Source: Pirellulales bacterium (GTDB lineage: Bacteria > Planctomycetota > Planctomycetia > Pirellulales > JALHPA01). Taken from it: 64,000 nucleotides of DNA. Every line of letters begins with the position of its first letter. Position 1 is the stretch's first letter. Positions 8,770 to 18,096 of the stretch are shown one piece after another. The position numbers were made by a program, and so were the translations under genes. The stretch spans positions 1 to 64,000 of the forward strand of contig JANRLT010000041.1 in NCBI GenBank assembly GCA_033762255.1, in the 5' to 3' direction. The notes below the pieces were generated by a model. That model was not told the origin of the DNA and did not search any database. It saw only the letters and a list, made by a program, of their open reading frames with translations.

Positions 8770-10116
8770 TCATTTTGGTTGCTCCGCGCGTAGCTCTTGG
8801 GCGGTGATGGCCCGCAGCTCGACCGCGTCAAAATCGATCGTGCCGGTCGCTCCGAACATCCCCACATGCACCAGGGCCTCGCGCGCTTGTGCGGGAACGG
8901 GGATTCGCAGGCGCTCTTTCTTCCAGGCAAAGCTACCGCTAAACGGACCAATCCAATTGTATCCCACCCGCGCGCGATTTTCGTCAAAAAAGGTGATAGT
9001 AACGCACGCTTTTTCATCTTTATTCGCTCCCGCGACTACATTTTCGGCTTGGACATGGCAAGACAACTCGAGCGCGTCGACCTTGCGGCCATCCACGGCC
9101 AACCCCTGCATCATCCGCGTCCCCCGTCCGGGAACATCATTGCTAAACCGGATAAATCGCTTTCCCGCGGGAGCTTGGGGATTCTCCATGACGCTCATTT
9201 GCCGCGCATAGTACCAGGCCACTGGTTCCTGGCTGTCCCCCGCCAATTCCTCAAAACTGCTGTTTTGAATCTCTGGTTTGGCCGGATCGGGCAGGACTTT
9301 GCGTTCATTTTCCGCTTTACCCGTCATCGGCACAAAAAGCGTCGGGCGGAGCAGCTTTTGCTCCAGCTTGCCATCTTTTTTTTGCATCAAATACAGCACC
9401 TGCTGGTAGCGCTCACCCACCGGAACCACCATCAAGCCCCCTTCCTTGAGCTGTTCCACCAGCGGCACGGGGACTTCCTCGGGCGAACAGGTGACAATGA
9501 TCTTGTCAAAGGGGGCATGCTCCGCCCAACCCTGAAAACCATCGCCGATCTTTGTGTGGACATTTTTGTATTTCAACCGATCCAACACTCGTTGAGCCCC
9601 CTGGCCCAGGCTTTCGACAATTTCGATGGTGTAGACGTCTTTGACCAAGGGGCTAAGGATAGCTGCCTGGAATCCGCTTCCCGTGCCGATCTCCAACACT
9701 TTATCCGTGGGCTGGGGATCGAGTTGTTCGGTCATATAGGCCACCACAAAGGGGGCCGAGATGGTCTGCGATTTGCCAATGGGAATCGCCATGTCAAAAT
9801 AAGCGAATTGTCGTTGGTTGCCGGCGACAAATTCGTGCCGCGGCGTATCGCGAAAAGCCTGCAACACCCGTTCGTTTTGGATTCCCTGTCCCGCCAGATC
9901 TTCCTCGACCATGCGCGCGCGCAGCGCGGTATAATCCGGCTTGCTCCCCGGCCCCGCCGCTTGGGCCAAGCATTTTGGCGCGGCGTTTCCCCCCGCGAGC
10001 AAGCCGAGCAGGATCAACCAGCGAGTTGTGAAACTATTCACAAATCTCAGAACTGCCGCGTAACTCCTAGCGTTAGAAGTAGCGCCACGGAACTTTGTTT
10101 TTTGGTGGGGGTTCAT
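8770..10116 (-). CDS. pcm: Exported protein-L-isoaspartate O-methyltransferase with C-terminal beta domain
   Basis: Methylates L-isoaspartyl residues of damaged proteins using SAM. After ATG 10116 (GGAG upstream) comes a signal-like hydrophobic segment (~27-40, WLILLGLLAGGNAAP), so the enzyme is probably exported. The PCMT domain spans ~55-260: DTPRHEFVAGNQ, IPIGKSQTISAPFVVAYM and SAM motif I VLEIGTGSGFQAAIL. The C-terminal ~150 residues (from NSSFEEL through VDALELSCHVQAENV) look like a carbohydrate-binding-module-type jelly roll, an unusual addition to the family. It lies 13 nt after the FKBP gene and ~125 nt before the WXG100 gene, all on one strand. An exported enzyme needs an extracytoplasmic SAM supply, which is unexplained. 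Confidence 0.88.
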   Translation of the reverse strand: MNPHQKTKFRGATSNARSYAAVLRFVNSFTTRWLILLGLLAGGNAAPKCLAQAAGPGSKPDYTALRARMVEEDLAGQGIQNERVLQAFRDTPRHEFVAGNQRQFAYFDMAIPIGKSQTISAPFVVAYMTEQLDPQPTDKVLEIGTGSGFQAAILSPLVKDVYTIEIVESLGQGAQRVLDRLKYKNVHTKIGDGFQGWAEHAPFDKIIVTCSPEEVPVPLVEQLKEGGLMVVPVGERYQQVLYLMQKKDGKLEQKLLRPTLFVPMTGKAENERKVLPDPAKPEIQNSSFEELAGDSQEPVAWYYARQMSVMENPQAPAGKRFIRFSNDVPGRGTRMMQGLAVDGRKVDALELSCHVQAENVVAGANKDEKACVTITFFDENRARVGYNWIGPFSGSFAWKKERLRIPVPAQAREALVHVGMFGATGTIDFDAVELRAITAQELRAEQPK

Positions 10117-10129
10117 GCGTTTGCTCCGG

Positions 10130-11185
10130 CTATTCTTTGACTTCCTTTTCAATTTCCAACAATTCAACTTCGTAAATGACCAATTCATTGGGACCGACAT
10201 CGGGCAGGCCGGGAAGGGCCGCCTGGCTTCCCTTGGACCCAAAGGCCAGATCCGGGGGAATGTAGACGATCCATTTATCCCCTTTTTTCATGTTGAGTAG
10301 CGCCTCCCGCAGTCCGCGTAGCACGCGTCCCACAATCAAGGTAGAGGGCTGGCTCGCGCTGTAGGTATTGATAAATTGCTGGCCCGAGAGAAGCTTGCCG
10401 ACCAAGTGCAGTTGCACGCTATCCGTCGCCGTGGGGGCAGGTCCATCGCCGGTTTTAAGAACTTTATACTGCAAACCGCTGGAAAGCGCGACCACGCCTT
10501 CCTGCTTGCCATTTTCGGCTAAAAACTTTTCCGCCGCTTTTTGATTTTCCTCGCTTTGACGCTTGTGCTTTTCCTCCGCTTTATATTGGGCCTCGGCCAT
10601 GATCGCCAGCATTAGTTCGGCGTATTCTTGCTCGGTAACCGTTGGTTTAGAATCCTTGGCCAGGCCATCGGTTAGCCCCTTGATCAGCGAGGGGAGGTCA
10701 AATTCCATTTCATCCGCCTTGATTCCGCGGGCAATGTCCAACCCATACACATAGCTTTTTTTGGTGTGGTACTCTTCGTCCGTGTACTTGGGCTTGGTTT
10801 CGGGGGAGGCGGGAGAATTGGCGGGAGGCGATCCCGCGGAATCAGCGGGCGGCTTGTCGGGCGCGGCTTTGGCGGCGGCATCACCGTTGGGATCGACCTG
10901 TGGTTGTTCAGGCTTGGCGGCTTCGGCTTTGGTGGTGTCCGTCTTTGCGCTTCCGCTTTTGCTATTTGTCCCCATGGCCGCAGCGGATTTTCCCGGCGGC
11001 ACGCGCTTGGAATTGCGAGCCCCCGCGCGGGGTTCTTGGGCATGACCCAGGGTCATACCGACCAGAAAGACGAGTATCCAAAGCGCTGGCAACCGACCCA
11101 TCCAAGCCAGCCCAACTGGCAGCCTCTGGCGTAAATCTAGGGATGGAAAGTTACGGTTACTGTGTTGATACAATGTGGATGGCAT
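10130..11185 (-). CDS. Exported FKBP-type peptidyl-prolyl cis-trans isomerase
   Basis: Speeds proline isomerisation during folding of exported proteins. ATG 11185 has GGGAG close upstream; a GTG at 11209 is an alternative. A signal peptide (~20-48, LPALWILVFLVGMTLGHAQ) is followed by a Lys/Ala/Pro-rich disordered spacer (~50-135), an FKBP N-terminal dimerisation-type helical region (~140-225, with KKSYVYGLDIARGIK) and a C-terminal FKBP domain (~235-345: GLQYKVLKTGDG, LLSGQQF, GLREALLNMKKGDKW, IPPDLAFGS). Domain order matches the FkpA/Mip group. It is 13 nt upstream of the exported PCMT, so folding and repair functions are likely co-transcribed. Confidence 0.92.
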   Translation of the reverse strand: MPSTLYQHSNRNFPSLDLRQRLPVGLAWMGRLPALWILVFLVGMTLGHAQEPRAGARNSKRVPPGKSAAAMGTNSKSGSAKTDTTKAEAAKPEQPQVDPNGDAAAKAAPDKPPADSAGSPPANSPASPETKPKYTDEEYHTKKSYVYGLDIARGIKADEMEFDLPSLIKGLTDGLAKDSKPTVTEQEYAELMLAIMAEAQYKAEEKHKRQSEENQKAAEKFLAENGKQEGVVALSSGLQYKVLKTGDGPAPTATDSVQLHLVGKLLSGQQFINTYSASQPSTLIVGRVLRGLREALLNMKKGDKWIVYIPPDLAFGSKGSQAALPGLPDVGPNELVIYEVELLEIEKEVKE

Positions 11186-11360
11186 ATCAGCTCCCTCGAC
11201 CGATGACACGGCGTATTTGGCAAATTGTAATTTTCATTGTACTGTAAGGGGCGGGGCGGGGGGGAGGGATTTTGCCAAGCCGCGGCAATTGTGCCAAATT
11301 CTGGTAGCTCCCCGCGAGATTTTAACCCGTAATCGCCCGCCTCATTAACAAATTTTCCCC

Positions 11361-12158
11361 ATGCGCACCAATCCCGTCAAACACAAATTACAAAACCGGG
11401 AGCCGACCTATGGAACCTGGCTCTCCCTCGGGGATTGGTTCGCCGCGCGGGTCTTGGCCCTGCAGGGCTGGGACTGGTTGACCTTGGATTTAGAGCATCA
11501 GCCAATTGACTGGCAGGGGGCGGCGCAGGTGTTTGCCACGGTGGCGGACGCCGGTTGCGTCCCCTTGTGCCGCGTTCCCGAAGGGACGCATTTTTACATC
11601 AAGCGCGCCCTGGATGCCGGCGCCTGGGGGATCGTGGTGCCGATGGTTAACACCGTCGAGCAAGCCCGAACCGCGATCGCCGCGGCAAAGTATCCCCCGC
11701 AAGGAAATCGCAGCGTGGGGGGCGGATTGCATGCGCTCAACTGGAACGCCCCTCCGGCGGAATATTTTGCCCGCGCTAATGAAGAGATTCTGGTGATCTT
11801 GCAAACAGAAAGTCCCGCTGGCGTGCGCCAAGCCGCTGAGATCTATGCCTTGCCCGGTTGTGACGCGATTTTTGTCGGACCAAACGACCTGCGCGCGCAA
11901 ATGCACGGCGAGGCGGGGCACCCCCCCTCCAACGAAGAATTTGAAGCGACCCTCGCGCGGATCATCAAGTTGGGTGAACAAGCGGGCGTGCCGACCGGCA
12001 TGCATGTGACGTCCGCCACGGCCGCGCTCGCCCGCGCCGAGCAGGGGATGAGGTTTCTCGCGGTGGGAAGCGACTTGCAAATGTTAGCGCGACAGTCGCA
12101 ACAAGTGTTAAGCGAGTTATTTCCCCAGCGGGAGGTGGAGGCCGTGGTCAGATACTAA
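11361..12158 (+). CDS. HpcH/HpaI family class II aldolase
   Basis: A 265-residue member of the pyruvate-dependent, metal-requiring aldolases (2-dehydro-3-deoxyglucarate or 4-hydroxy-2-oxovalerate aldolase type), cytoplasmic. Visible family signatures are YGTWLSLGD near the start, LTLDLEHQPID (~40), the catalytic-region RVPEG..IKRALDAGAWGIVVPMV (~70-100), metal ligands in LQTESP (~150) and FVGPNDL (~175), and Arg/Gly-rich PPQGNRSVGGG. Length fits the family. It stands alone between divergent and unrelated genes, so the substrate cannot be deduced from context. The start follows a GC-rich 150-bp gap; no strong ribosome-binding site is visible. Confidence 0.9.
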   Translation: MRTNPVKHKLQNREPTYGTWLSLGDWFAARVLALQGWDWLTLDLEHQPIDWQGAAQVFATVADAGCVPLCRVPEGTHFYIKRALDAGAWGIVVPMVNTVEQARTAIAAAKYPPQGNRSVGGGLHALNWNAPPAEYFARANEEILVILQTESPAGVRQAAEIYALPGCDAIFVGPNDLRAQMHGEAGHPPSNEEFEATLARIIKLGEQAGVPTGMHVTSATAALARAEQGMRFLAVGSDLQMLARQSQQVLSELFPQREVEAVVRY

Positions 12159-12291
12159 AGTTGCGCAAATTGATTCGTGCCGTTTGGAACGTGCCATGTG
12201 ACACCCCGGGCAACCGCCAAATTACCCATCTAACATCAAATGGATGCTACCCACCGCGAATTCCTGACCAAGGGTAAATCCGGCCCACCCC

Positions 12292-12320
12292 TTGACAGTG
12301 AACAAAATTATAGATATAAT
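12292..12320 (+). promoter_or_regulatory. Consensus sigma-70 promoter
   Basis: TTGACA at 12292-12297 and TATAAT at 12315-12320 are separated by exactly 17 bp, a perfect match to the housekeeping consensus and strikingly AT-rich for this genome. It points at the envelope cluster starting at 12431 and predicts a leader of about 100 nt. Confidence 0.85.
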
Positions 12321-12430
12321 ACACTGGCTAGCGAACAGTTTTTTCTGGCAGGAGTTCCTGGTTTTCACCTAAAATAGTTGATGTAACCGACATGTAATTT
12401 TTTCTTGTTGCCTATTCGTTGTACCACGCC

Positions 12431-15400
12431 ATGAATTTGCTGGATCACATCCGCGACCTGGGCCAAGCGGCAACCCTGCTCCGCCGCCAGCAGATTTTGG
12501 TGTTGGGGGGGACCACCCTGGTTGGTTTGTGGGGACTGCTGGCCGCGGGTGATGCCGTGGTCCAGCCGCGGGACGCGGGACTGCGCTGGATTCTTTTTTT
12601 CTTAGCCTTGTTGGCGGCGGGCATGGTCGGTTCTTGGGGAGTACGGGCCTGGAGGCAACTGGGGGCCGATCCATTGTTGCTTGCGCGGCTGATTGAAAAA
12701 AAGTATCCCAAGTATCGCGACCGGTTGACCAGCGCGGTGGAATTTTTATTGGCGGATGAGACTGCAGAGCAGGGGAGTTCCCCCGCCTTGCGGAGGCATG
12801 TTGTCTTAAATACCGCGGCGGAATTGCAAGATTTTCAGTGGAAAAGCCTGCTAGATTATCGTCCCTTGCGCCGGGCCATGGCGGGATGTTGCGCGCTGTT
12901 CACCTTATTGGGGTTAATCAGTTGGCGGTGGCCGACGGAAACGCGATTAGCCACAGAGCGATTGCTGGCTCCCTGGTCCGCGCTCGATTGGCCCCGAGCG
13001 CATCGCTTGGCCTTGCGTCAACCGGTCAATCAGGTGGTGCGTGGTTCGGCATTTGAAGTGGACATTTATAATCAAGAAGGGGATTTGCCGGATGACCTGC
13101 AAATTGTGTATCGCTGGAGAACTCCGCGCGGCCAGATGCGTTCCGAGACGCAGTCGATTCCCTGGCGCCCCGGCAGCGCGCTGGTGCGGCGCGAACAAGT
13201 TTTGGTGCCGTTTGAATTTCGCGTGTTTGGGGGGGATGACGACACCATGCCCTGGCAATCGGTCCGCGTGATCGACCCCGCCCGGGTTACAGATTTTACC
13301 ATCATCGTGCATCCACCCGCCTATACCGGTTGGCCCGCTTATCCTTCGGGTCCGCAAGTGGTGGCTTTGGCCGGTTCGGCACTCACAATCCAAGGACGAG
13401 CCGACCAACCGCTCCTTTCCGCCGTGGTGGTAACCGGGGATGCGCGTATCCCCTTGCGTCTCGGCTCATCCAAGTTGGATTTTTTTGGTCCTGAGCTCCC
13501 CCCCGCCACCCAGCAAATTCCCGGGTCCCCCATTACCCCGGTACCTGGCCCCTCTTCTCCGCCGGAAGGTGAAAAATCCGCCCCGCCAGTTCCGCCAGCG
13601 GAGGATGCCCCCGCCACAGAGGATGCGCCCGATACCATCATGGCCGGGCAGCTTCCCGCGACCACTTTGGAAAACATTGCGGACTCTCGGGGCATGCGGA
13701 TTCAACCAGCCTCGCGGACGATCTTGGGTATGAATTCCAATCCGTGGTCCGGGGGTTACGCCCCTGGATTACGGTTTGTTTCCCGGCAAGGCCCCGCCTT
13801 GCCACCGACTAAATTACCAGAGGCCCGGCACTGGCTACTAACGGCAAATGCTGATTATCAGGTCACGCTGACGGATAGCCATCGACTAACCAGTCAGGGA
13901 ACAAATCTATGGAAAGCCCGGGCGGTGGTGGATCAACCCCCGGTGATCGAATGGACCGCCCCTCAAACGGGAATGTTGGTCATTCCCCAAGCCCGCCTGA
14001 AATTGCGCGGGACATTGCGCGACGACCTGCGGCTTGCCGGTTGGGGGATTTATTTTCAACGATCATTAAGCGCGGGAGCCGCCACCGAATGGAGGGAGTT
14101 TTTTGCCGGGCCGGCAGTCCCCGCCCCTCCCACCACGGATGAATTGGCGCTCATCGCACGGGGCGAATTTCCAGCGGAACTGCGTCCCCTGGAGGAAGAG
14201 TGGGATTTGACGCCGTTGCGGCTCCACCCTGGATATCAATTTGAATTTTCCCTGGCCGCCCGCGACTATGCCAATCAAGAAACGCGGTCAACACCGCGAA
14301 TCCTGAATGTCGTCACTCCCCAGCAATACGCGCAGCGCCTGGCACAGCGCCTGACGGGACTGTTGGCGGAACTGTCGCGCGTCCGTCAATTGCAGGAGCA
14401 GGTTCATCGCCAAAGCCAAGATATCGCCTCGGCGTGGCAAGGGACCGCGCTTGCCAACGATGCACCCCAGCCCGCCACCACCCCCATCACTCCCGCGCAA
14501 ATTGCGGGATTGGCGGCTGCCAGCCAACTGCAAACTCAAATCACGCGCAGTCTGGTGGGGGAGTCGGAAGGCGTGGCGGCGCAGCTTAGATCCCTGCTGG
14601 AAGAGTTATATATCAATCGGCAAGAATCCGAACCGAGCGCCCGTCAGGCCGAATCTCTCCTAGCGGCCATTACGCTGTTGCACGAGCGCGACTTGCCCAC
14701 GGTGGAGCGCGAGTTAGCCCTGGTGGCCAAATCCGCCGGAGAGCTTGCGCCCGCGGGGGGACAACCTAATCCACCTCCCACCGTAAGTAGTTCACCCCAA
14801 CTCTTGGATAGTCTGCTGGCGTGCGCGCAGGGTCAGCAGAGAATTATCGCCACGCTGGAGGATTTGCTGCTCAATTGGACCGAGGCCACATCCCTGGCGA
14901 TGGTAAAAGCCGAGTTACAACAGATTTTGGCCGAACAGCAGGAATTATCCACATTGGTCCAGGCCCAAACAGCGGCGGCACTGGGAAAATTGTGGGAAGA
15001 ACTTTTGCCGGACCAACGGGCGGCCTTGGCCGATTTGCAGCAACGGCAATCAGGTTTGGCGGCGCGTCTGGAAAAATTGCTCCCCCGGCTGCGCTTGTTA
15101 GAAACCAAGGAAGACCGCCAGTCGCAACAGGCGGTGCAATACGCCCTGCGGCTGTGGTCCAGGCAAAATCCCAGCGTGCTCCTCCAAACCGCGGCCACCG
15201 CCATAGGAGAAAATCGTTTGGGTCCCGCCGCTTCCCGGCAATTGACCGCCACGCAGGTCTTGACCCAACTCATCGAGGCATTGCAACTGCGATACCGCGA
15301 TCCTCCCGCCGGTCAGGCGAATCAGGCGGGCAATTCCGCAGCCGCCGCAGCCGCCGCCGCACAGCAGGAAATTCAAGAACTGTTGCGGCTAGTCACGGAC

Positions 15401-16030
15401 ATTCTCCAACGGCAAACCGAAGCGCAATTAGGCAGCGAACAGTTATTAGTGCGGGCCAATGCCGGAACCTGGAATTCCGCCACGCAGGATGCGCTGGCAC
15501 AGCTTGCCAATCGGCAAAATTCCCTCGCCCAAGAAACCTTGGTTCTGGCTTTGTCGCTAAAGGCCCAACCGGTTTTGCATTATTCCCTGACCGGGGCGCA
15601 CGGGGCGATGCAGGGGGCTAGCCGTGAATTAGGTCAATCCACCACACTTACTGCGGCGGTTTCCTTGCAATCCGAGGCGATCGCCAAGTTAAAAATTCTG
15701 CAGCAGGGATTAACAGCGGCGGCAAAGTCCCCCCCCGCCGCGCCTCCTTCTAATGCAGCGTCCGCTCCCCCGGGCGCGGACCCACTTCCCCCCGCTCAGC
15801 AACTGTTGCAAGCTTTGCGGCTCAAGGAATTGCAGGTTTTGCGTCTGTTGCAGGCCGACCTTAACCGCCGCACGATGGAGCTGGAGGTAAATCGGGTCCC
15901 GGGCGAAAATTTGACTCCGGCTCAACAAACTCTGTATGCTAAATTAGCGGCGGAACAAAGTCGCCTCCGTGAACTTTTACGAAAAATGCTGGCTGAGTTG
16001 GGCCAGCCAGAACCGGAAAATCCCGAATAG
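12431..16030 (+). CDS. Large membrane protein, DUF4175-like
   Basis: About 1199 residues. Two N-terminal membrane segments (~20-42, ~48-68) and a third (~140-160) precede a large region that is probably extracytoplasmic. YPKYRDRLTSAVEFL (~90-105) resembles the DUF4175 group of bacterial membrane proteins. Beta-rich domains (~170-620) contain Pro-rich inserts; the remainder (~640-1199) is a Gln/Leu/Ala-rich helical region with many coiled-coil-like heptads (LQEQVHRQSQDIA; LADLQQRQSGLAARL). ATG at 12431 was preferred over the in-frame TTG at 12419. It is the first gene behind the promoter at 12292-12320. Function is unknown; a scaffold role in the envelope is a guess. Confidence 0.8.
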   Translation: MNLLDHIRDLGQAATLLRRQQILVLGGTTLVGLWGLLAAGDAVVQPRDAGLRWILFFLALLAAGMVGSWGVRAWRQLGADPLLLARLIEKKYPKYRDRLTSAVEFLLADETAEQGSSPALRRHVVLNTAAELQDFQWKSLLDYRPLRRAMAGCCALFTLLGLISWRWPTETRLATERLLAPWSALDWPRAHRLALRQPVNQVVRGSAFEVDIYNQEGDLPDDLQIVYRWRTPRGQMRSETQSIPWRPGSALVRREQVLVPFEFRVFGGDDDTMPWQSVRVIDPARVTDFTIIVHPPAYTGWPAYPSGPQVVALAGSALTIQGRADQPLLSAVVVTGDARIPLRLGSSKLDFFGPELPPATQQIPGSPITPVPGPSSPPEGEKSAPPVPPAEDAPATEDAPDTIMAGQLPATTLENIADSRGMRIQPASRTILGMNSNPWSGGYAPGLRFVSRQGPALPPTKLPEARHWLLTANADYQVTLTDSHRLTSQGTNLWKARAVVDQPPVIEWTAPQTGMLVIPQARLKLRGTLRDDLRLAGWGIYFQRSLSAGAATEWREFFAGPAVPAPPTTDELALIARGEFPAELRPLEEEWDLTPLRLHPGYQFEFSLAARDYANQETRSTPRILNVVTPQQYAQRLAQRLTGLLAELSRVRQLQEQVHRQSQDIASAWQGTALANDAPQPATTPITPAQIAGLAAASQLQTQITRSLVGESEGVAAQLRSLLEELYINRQESEPSARQAESLLAAITLLHERDLPTVERELALVAKSAGELAPAGGQPNPPPTVSSSPQLLDSLLACAQGQQRIIATLEDLLLNWTEATSLAMVKAELQQILAEQQELSTLVQAQTAAALGKLWEELLPDQRAALADLQQRQSGLAARLEKLLPRLRLLETKEDRQSQQAVQYALRLWSRQNPSVLLQTAATAIGENRLGPAASRQLTATQVLTQLIEALQLRYRDPPAGQANQAGNSAAAAAAAAQQEIQELLRLVTDILQRQTEAQLGSEQLLVRANAGTWNSATQDALAQLANRQNSLAQETLVLALSLKAQPVLHYSLTGAHGAMQGASRELGQSTTLTAAVSLQSEAIAKLKILQQGLTAAAKSPPAAPPSNAASAPPGADPLPPAQQLLQALRLKELQVLRLLQADLNRRTMELEVNRVPGENLTPAQQTLYAKLAAEQSRLRELLRKMLAELGQPEPENPE

Positions 16031-16069
16031 CCATTTGCTGTGGCATTAATTTATCCCCCTTGGATTCCC

Positions 16070-16846
16070 ATGCGATTATACCTATTGCCACGGCGGATTG
16101 TGGTTAGCACATTCTTTGGCGCGTTCCTTTTGGCAGGAGGGGGTGAACGCGCGTGGATTTGCCGGGCAGCTCCCGTTCTGTCCGAATCCGCAGAGTCGGG
16201 GGGGACAGTCAATTTAGACCAACAACTGTTAGAGGAGCCGCCGACAACCACCCCCCCCGCGCCGGTTATTGGCCAGGGAGGCCCGTTGCCCGATCCATCC
16301 CGGCCATTAGCGCCCGGCGACCTGACGCGTCCCCCGTTGACGCCGCTCCCCCCCGTTCCCCCCGATCAAAACCCCTTGTTGCCAATTATGCGGAAAATGG
16401 AGGCCGCGGAACAACTGGTGTCGCGGGAGCAATCGGACACCGCCACGCAAAAAATCCAGGCGGACATTTTGAAACAAATCGACGCGCTGATCAACAATTG
16501 CCGTCAATGCCAAAACTGCCAGTCCCCCGGCGGGTCGGCGGGGTCACCCTCCGCTAGCCGTCAACCATCACAGCCGCGCCCGGGGAAAAACCCTGCGGGA
16601 GGGAGCGCTGGCGAGGCTCCCGCCTTTTCGGGAAGCGAAAAATTGGTGGATCGGAACGCCAAATCCCCCCCAGCGCCAGCGGCACAAAGCCCGCGGGATT
16701 TATTGCAATCCAGTTGGGGGCAGTTACCGGAACGCTGGCGGGCGGAAATGTTAGAAGGGCCCGGCGACGAATTTTTGCCTCATTTTGAACCCCAGTTACG
16801 CGAGTACTTTCGCAAATTGATGCAAAACCCCGCTGCGCCCCGTTAA
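16070..16846 (+). CDS. Exported Pro-rich hypothetical protein
   Basis: About 258 residues. A signal peptide (RIVVSTFFGAFLLAGG, ~8-25) leads into a Pro-rich linker (PPTTTPPAP; PPLTPLPPVPP), a short helical part (~95-145) containing CRQCQNC (three Cys), another disordered stretch, and a conserved-looking C-terminus (LLQSSWGQLPERWRAEMLEGPGDEFLPHFE) that is probably the functional part. ATG 16070 was chosen; GTG at 16040 is possible. It lies 39 nt after the DUF4175-like gene. I recognise no named family. The C-terminal motif recurs in planctomycete hypotheticals near squalene-cyclase-repeat proteins, from memory only. Confidence 0.72.
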   Translation: MRLYLLPRRIVVSTFFGAFLLAGGGERAWICRAAPVLSESAESGGTVNLDQQLLEEPPTTTPPAPVIGQGGPLPDPSRPLAPGDLTRPPLTPLPPVPPDQNPLLPIMRKMEAAEQLVSREQSDTATQKIQADILKQIDALINNCRQCQNCQSPGGSAGSPSASRQPSQPRPGKNPAGGSAGEAPAFSGSEKLVDRNAKSPPAPAAQSPRDLLQSSWGQLPERWRAEMLEGPGDEFLPHFEPQLREYFRKLMQNPAAPR

Positions 16847-17001
16847 GTGGCGGCCAAATTTGGTCACACCCCGGTAACAATGTTTTGGGGGGGCCGCCAA
16901 CCTGTGTTATAGTAAAGCGCCGTGACCAGCGCGGATCGGCATCAGTGATTCGTGATTCCGCTGTTGAATGATTTCAACATTTTTTACCTAAGCGTGGTGG
17001 C

Positions 17002-18090
17002 ATGATGATCCCCGGAACTCGACGAAGCTTCTTACGCGCGGCCCTGACATCCGGATTAACCGCCTGGGGGGCCTCGCAGTTGGGAGGATCGCGGGCTTGG
17101 GCTGGCCCCGAGCCTGACGCGGCCTCACTCTCCGCGACCGGCGACGACATCCTCTTTATCACGCCCAAAACGCAGGACGCAATTGACCGGGGCCTCAAGT
17201 TTTTGGCCCAACGCCAGCAGGACGACGGCGCTTTTGGCACGAGTGGTTATAGCCGCAATGTCGGCGTGTGCGCCTTGGCCGGGATGGCGTTTTTGTCCGC
17301 GGGGAGCATGCCCGGACGGGGACCTTTTGGCGGGCAAATCGACCGCTGTCTGGACTTTCTGCTGGAACATACCGAGGAAAGCGGTTTCATCACCATTCCC
17401 GATATGCTGACCCACGGACCGATGTATGGTCATGGATTTGCCACGCTGTTTTTGGCGGAGTGTTTTGGCATGACGCGGCGGGGGGATTTACGTCCCAAGT
17501 TGGCCAAAGCGGTCGAACTTATTGTGCAGACCCAAAACAACGACGGCGGCTGGCGGTACCAGCCCCAACGGGAAGATGCCGACATTTCGGTCACTATCTG
17601 TCAGATTATGGCGTTGCGGGCGGCGCGTAATTCCGGGTTGCATGTCCCGCCCGAGACGGTCCGTCGTTGTGTCGATTATGTTAAACGCTGCCAGCAACCG
17701 GATGGCGGTTTTGTCTATATGCTGCAAACCGGCGGAACCAGCGCGTTTGCGCGCTCCGCCGCTGGCGTGGTGGCCCTGCAAAGCGCGGGTATCTACGAAG
17801 GTCCCGAAATCGAAAAAGGTTTGGCGTATTTAATGACCCATTTGCCCAAAGGGGACAATTACCAAAAAGATTCGCATTATTTTTATGGGCATTATTATGC
17901 CGTACAAGCGATGTGGCAGGCCGGGGGAGAGTCCTGGGAGCGCTGGTTTCCCGCGATCCGCGATGGCCTATTGCATCGCCAGCAGCAAAATGGCTCTTGG
18001 CTCGATCCCATTTGCGCCGAGTATGGCACCGCCATGGCGTGCATCATCTTGCAAATGCCCAACAACTATTTGCCCATTTTTCAACGCTAA
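17002..18090 (+). CDS. Exported prenyltransferase/squalene-cyclase-repeat protein
   Basis: 362 residues with a Tat-like signal (TRRSFLRAALTSG, ~6-18) and Ala-rich cleavage region. The rest is alpha/alpha-toroid repeats of the terpene cyclase/prenyltransferase superfamily: GLKFLAQRQQDDGAFG, QTQNNDGGWRYQP, CQQPDGGFVYML and RQQQNGSWLDP are QW-like motifs spaced 50-110 residues apart. The catalytic DxDD of squalene-hopene cyclases is not evident, so this is more likely a binding or non-terpenoid toroid protein than a true cyclase. Two ATGs are adjacent at the start. It is 155 nt downstream of the Pro-rich gene and 6 nt upstream of the NPCBM-like gene, implying a shared transcript. Confidence 0.85.
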   Translation: MMIPGTRRSFLRAALTSGLTAWGASQLGGSRAWAGPEPDAASLSATGDDILFITPKTQDAIDRGLKFLAQRQQDDGAFGTSGYSRNVGVCALAGMAFLSAGSMPGRGPFGGQIDRCLDFLLEHTEESGFITIPDMLTHGPMYGHGFATLFLAECFGMTRRGDLRPKLAKAVELIVQTQNNDGGWRYQPQREDADISVTICQIMALRAARNSGLHVPPETVRRCVDYVKRCQQPDGGFVYMLQTGGTSAFARSAAGVVALQSAGIYEGPEIEKGLAYLMTHLPKGDNYQKDSHYFYGHYYAVQAMWQAGGESWERWFPAIRDGLLHRQQQNGSWLDPICAEYGTAMACIILQMPNNYLPIFQR

Positions 18091-18096
18091 ACGCCG

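Noticed and set aside
8797-10140. 447-codon plus-strand frame opposite the PCMT gene
   Set aside because: Shadow of a clear SAM-methyltransferase gene, with His/Phe/Arg-biased composition typical of antisense reading.
17002-18090. True squalene-hopene cyclase
   Set aside because: The catalytic DxDD region is not evident and length is about half that of the enzyme, so only the repeat fold is claimed.
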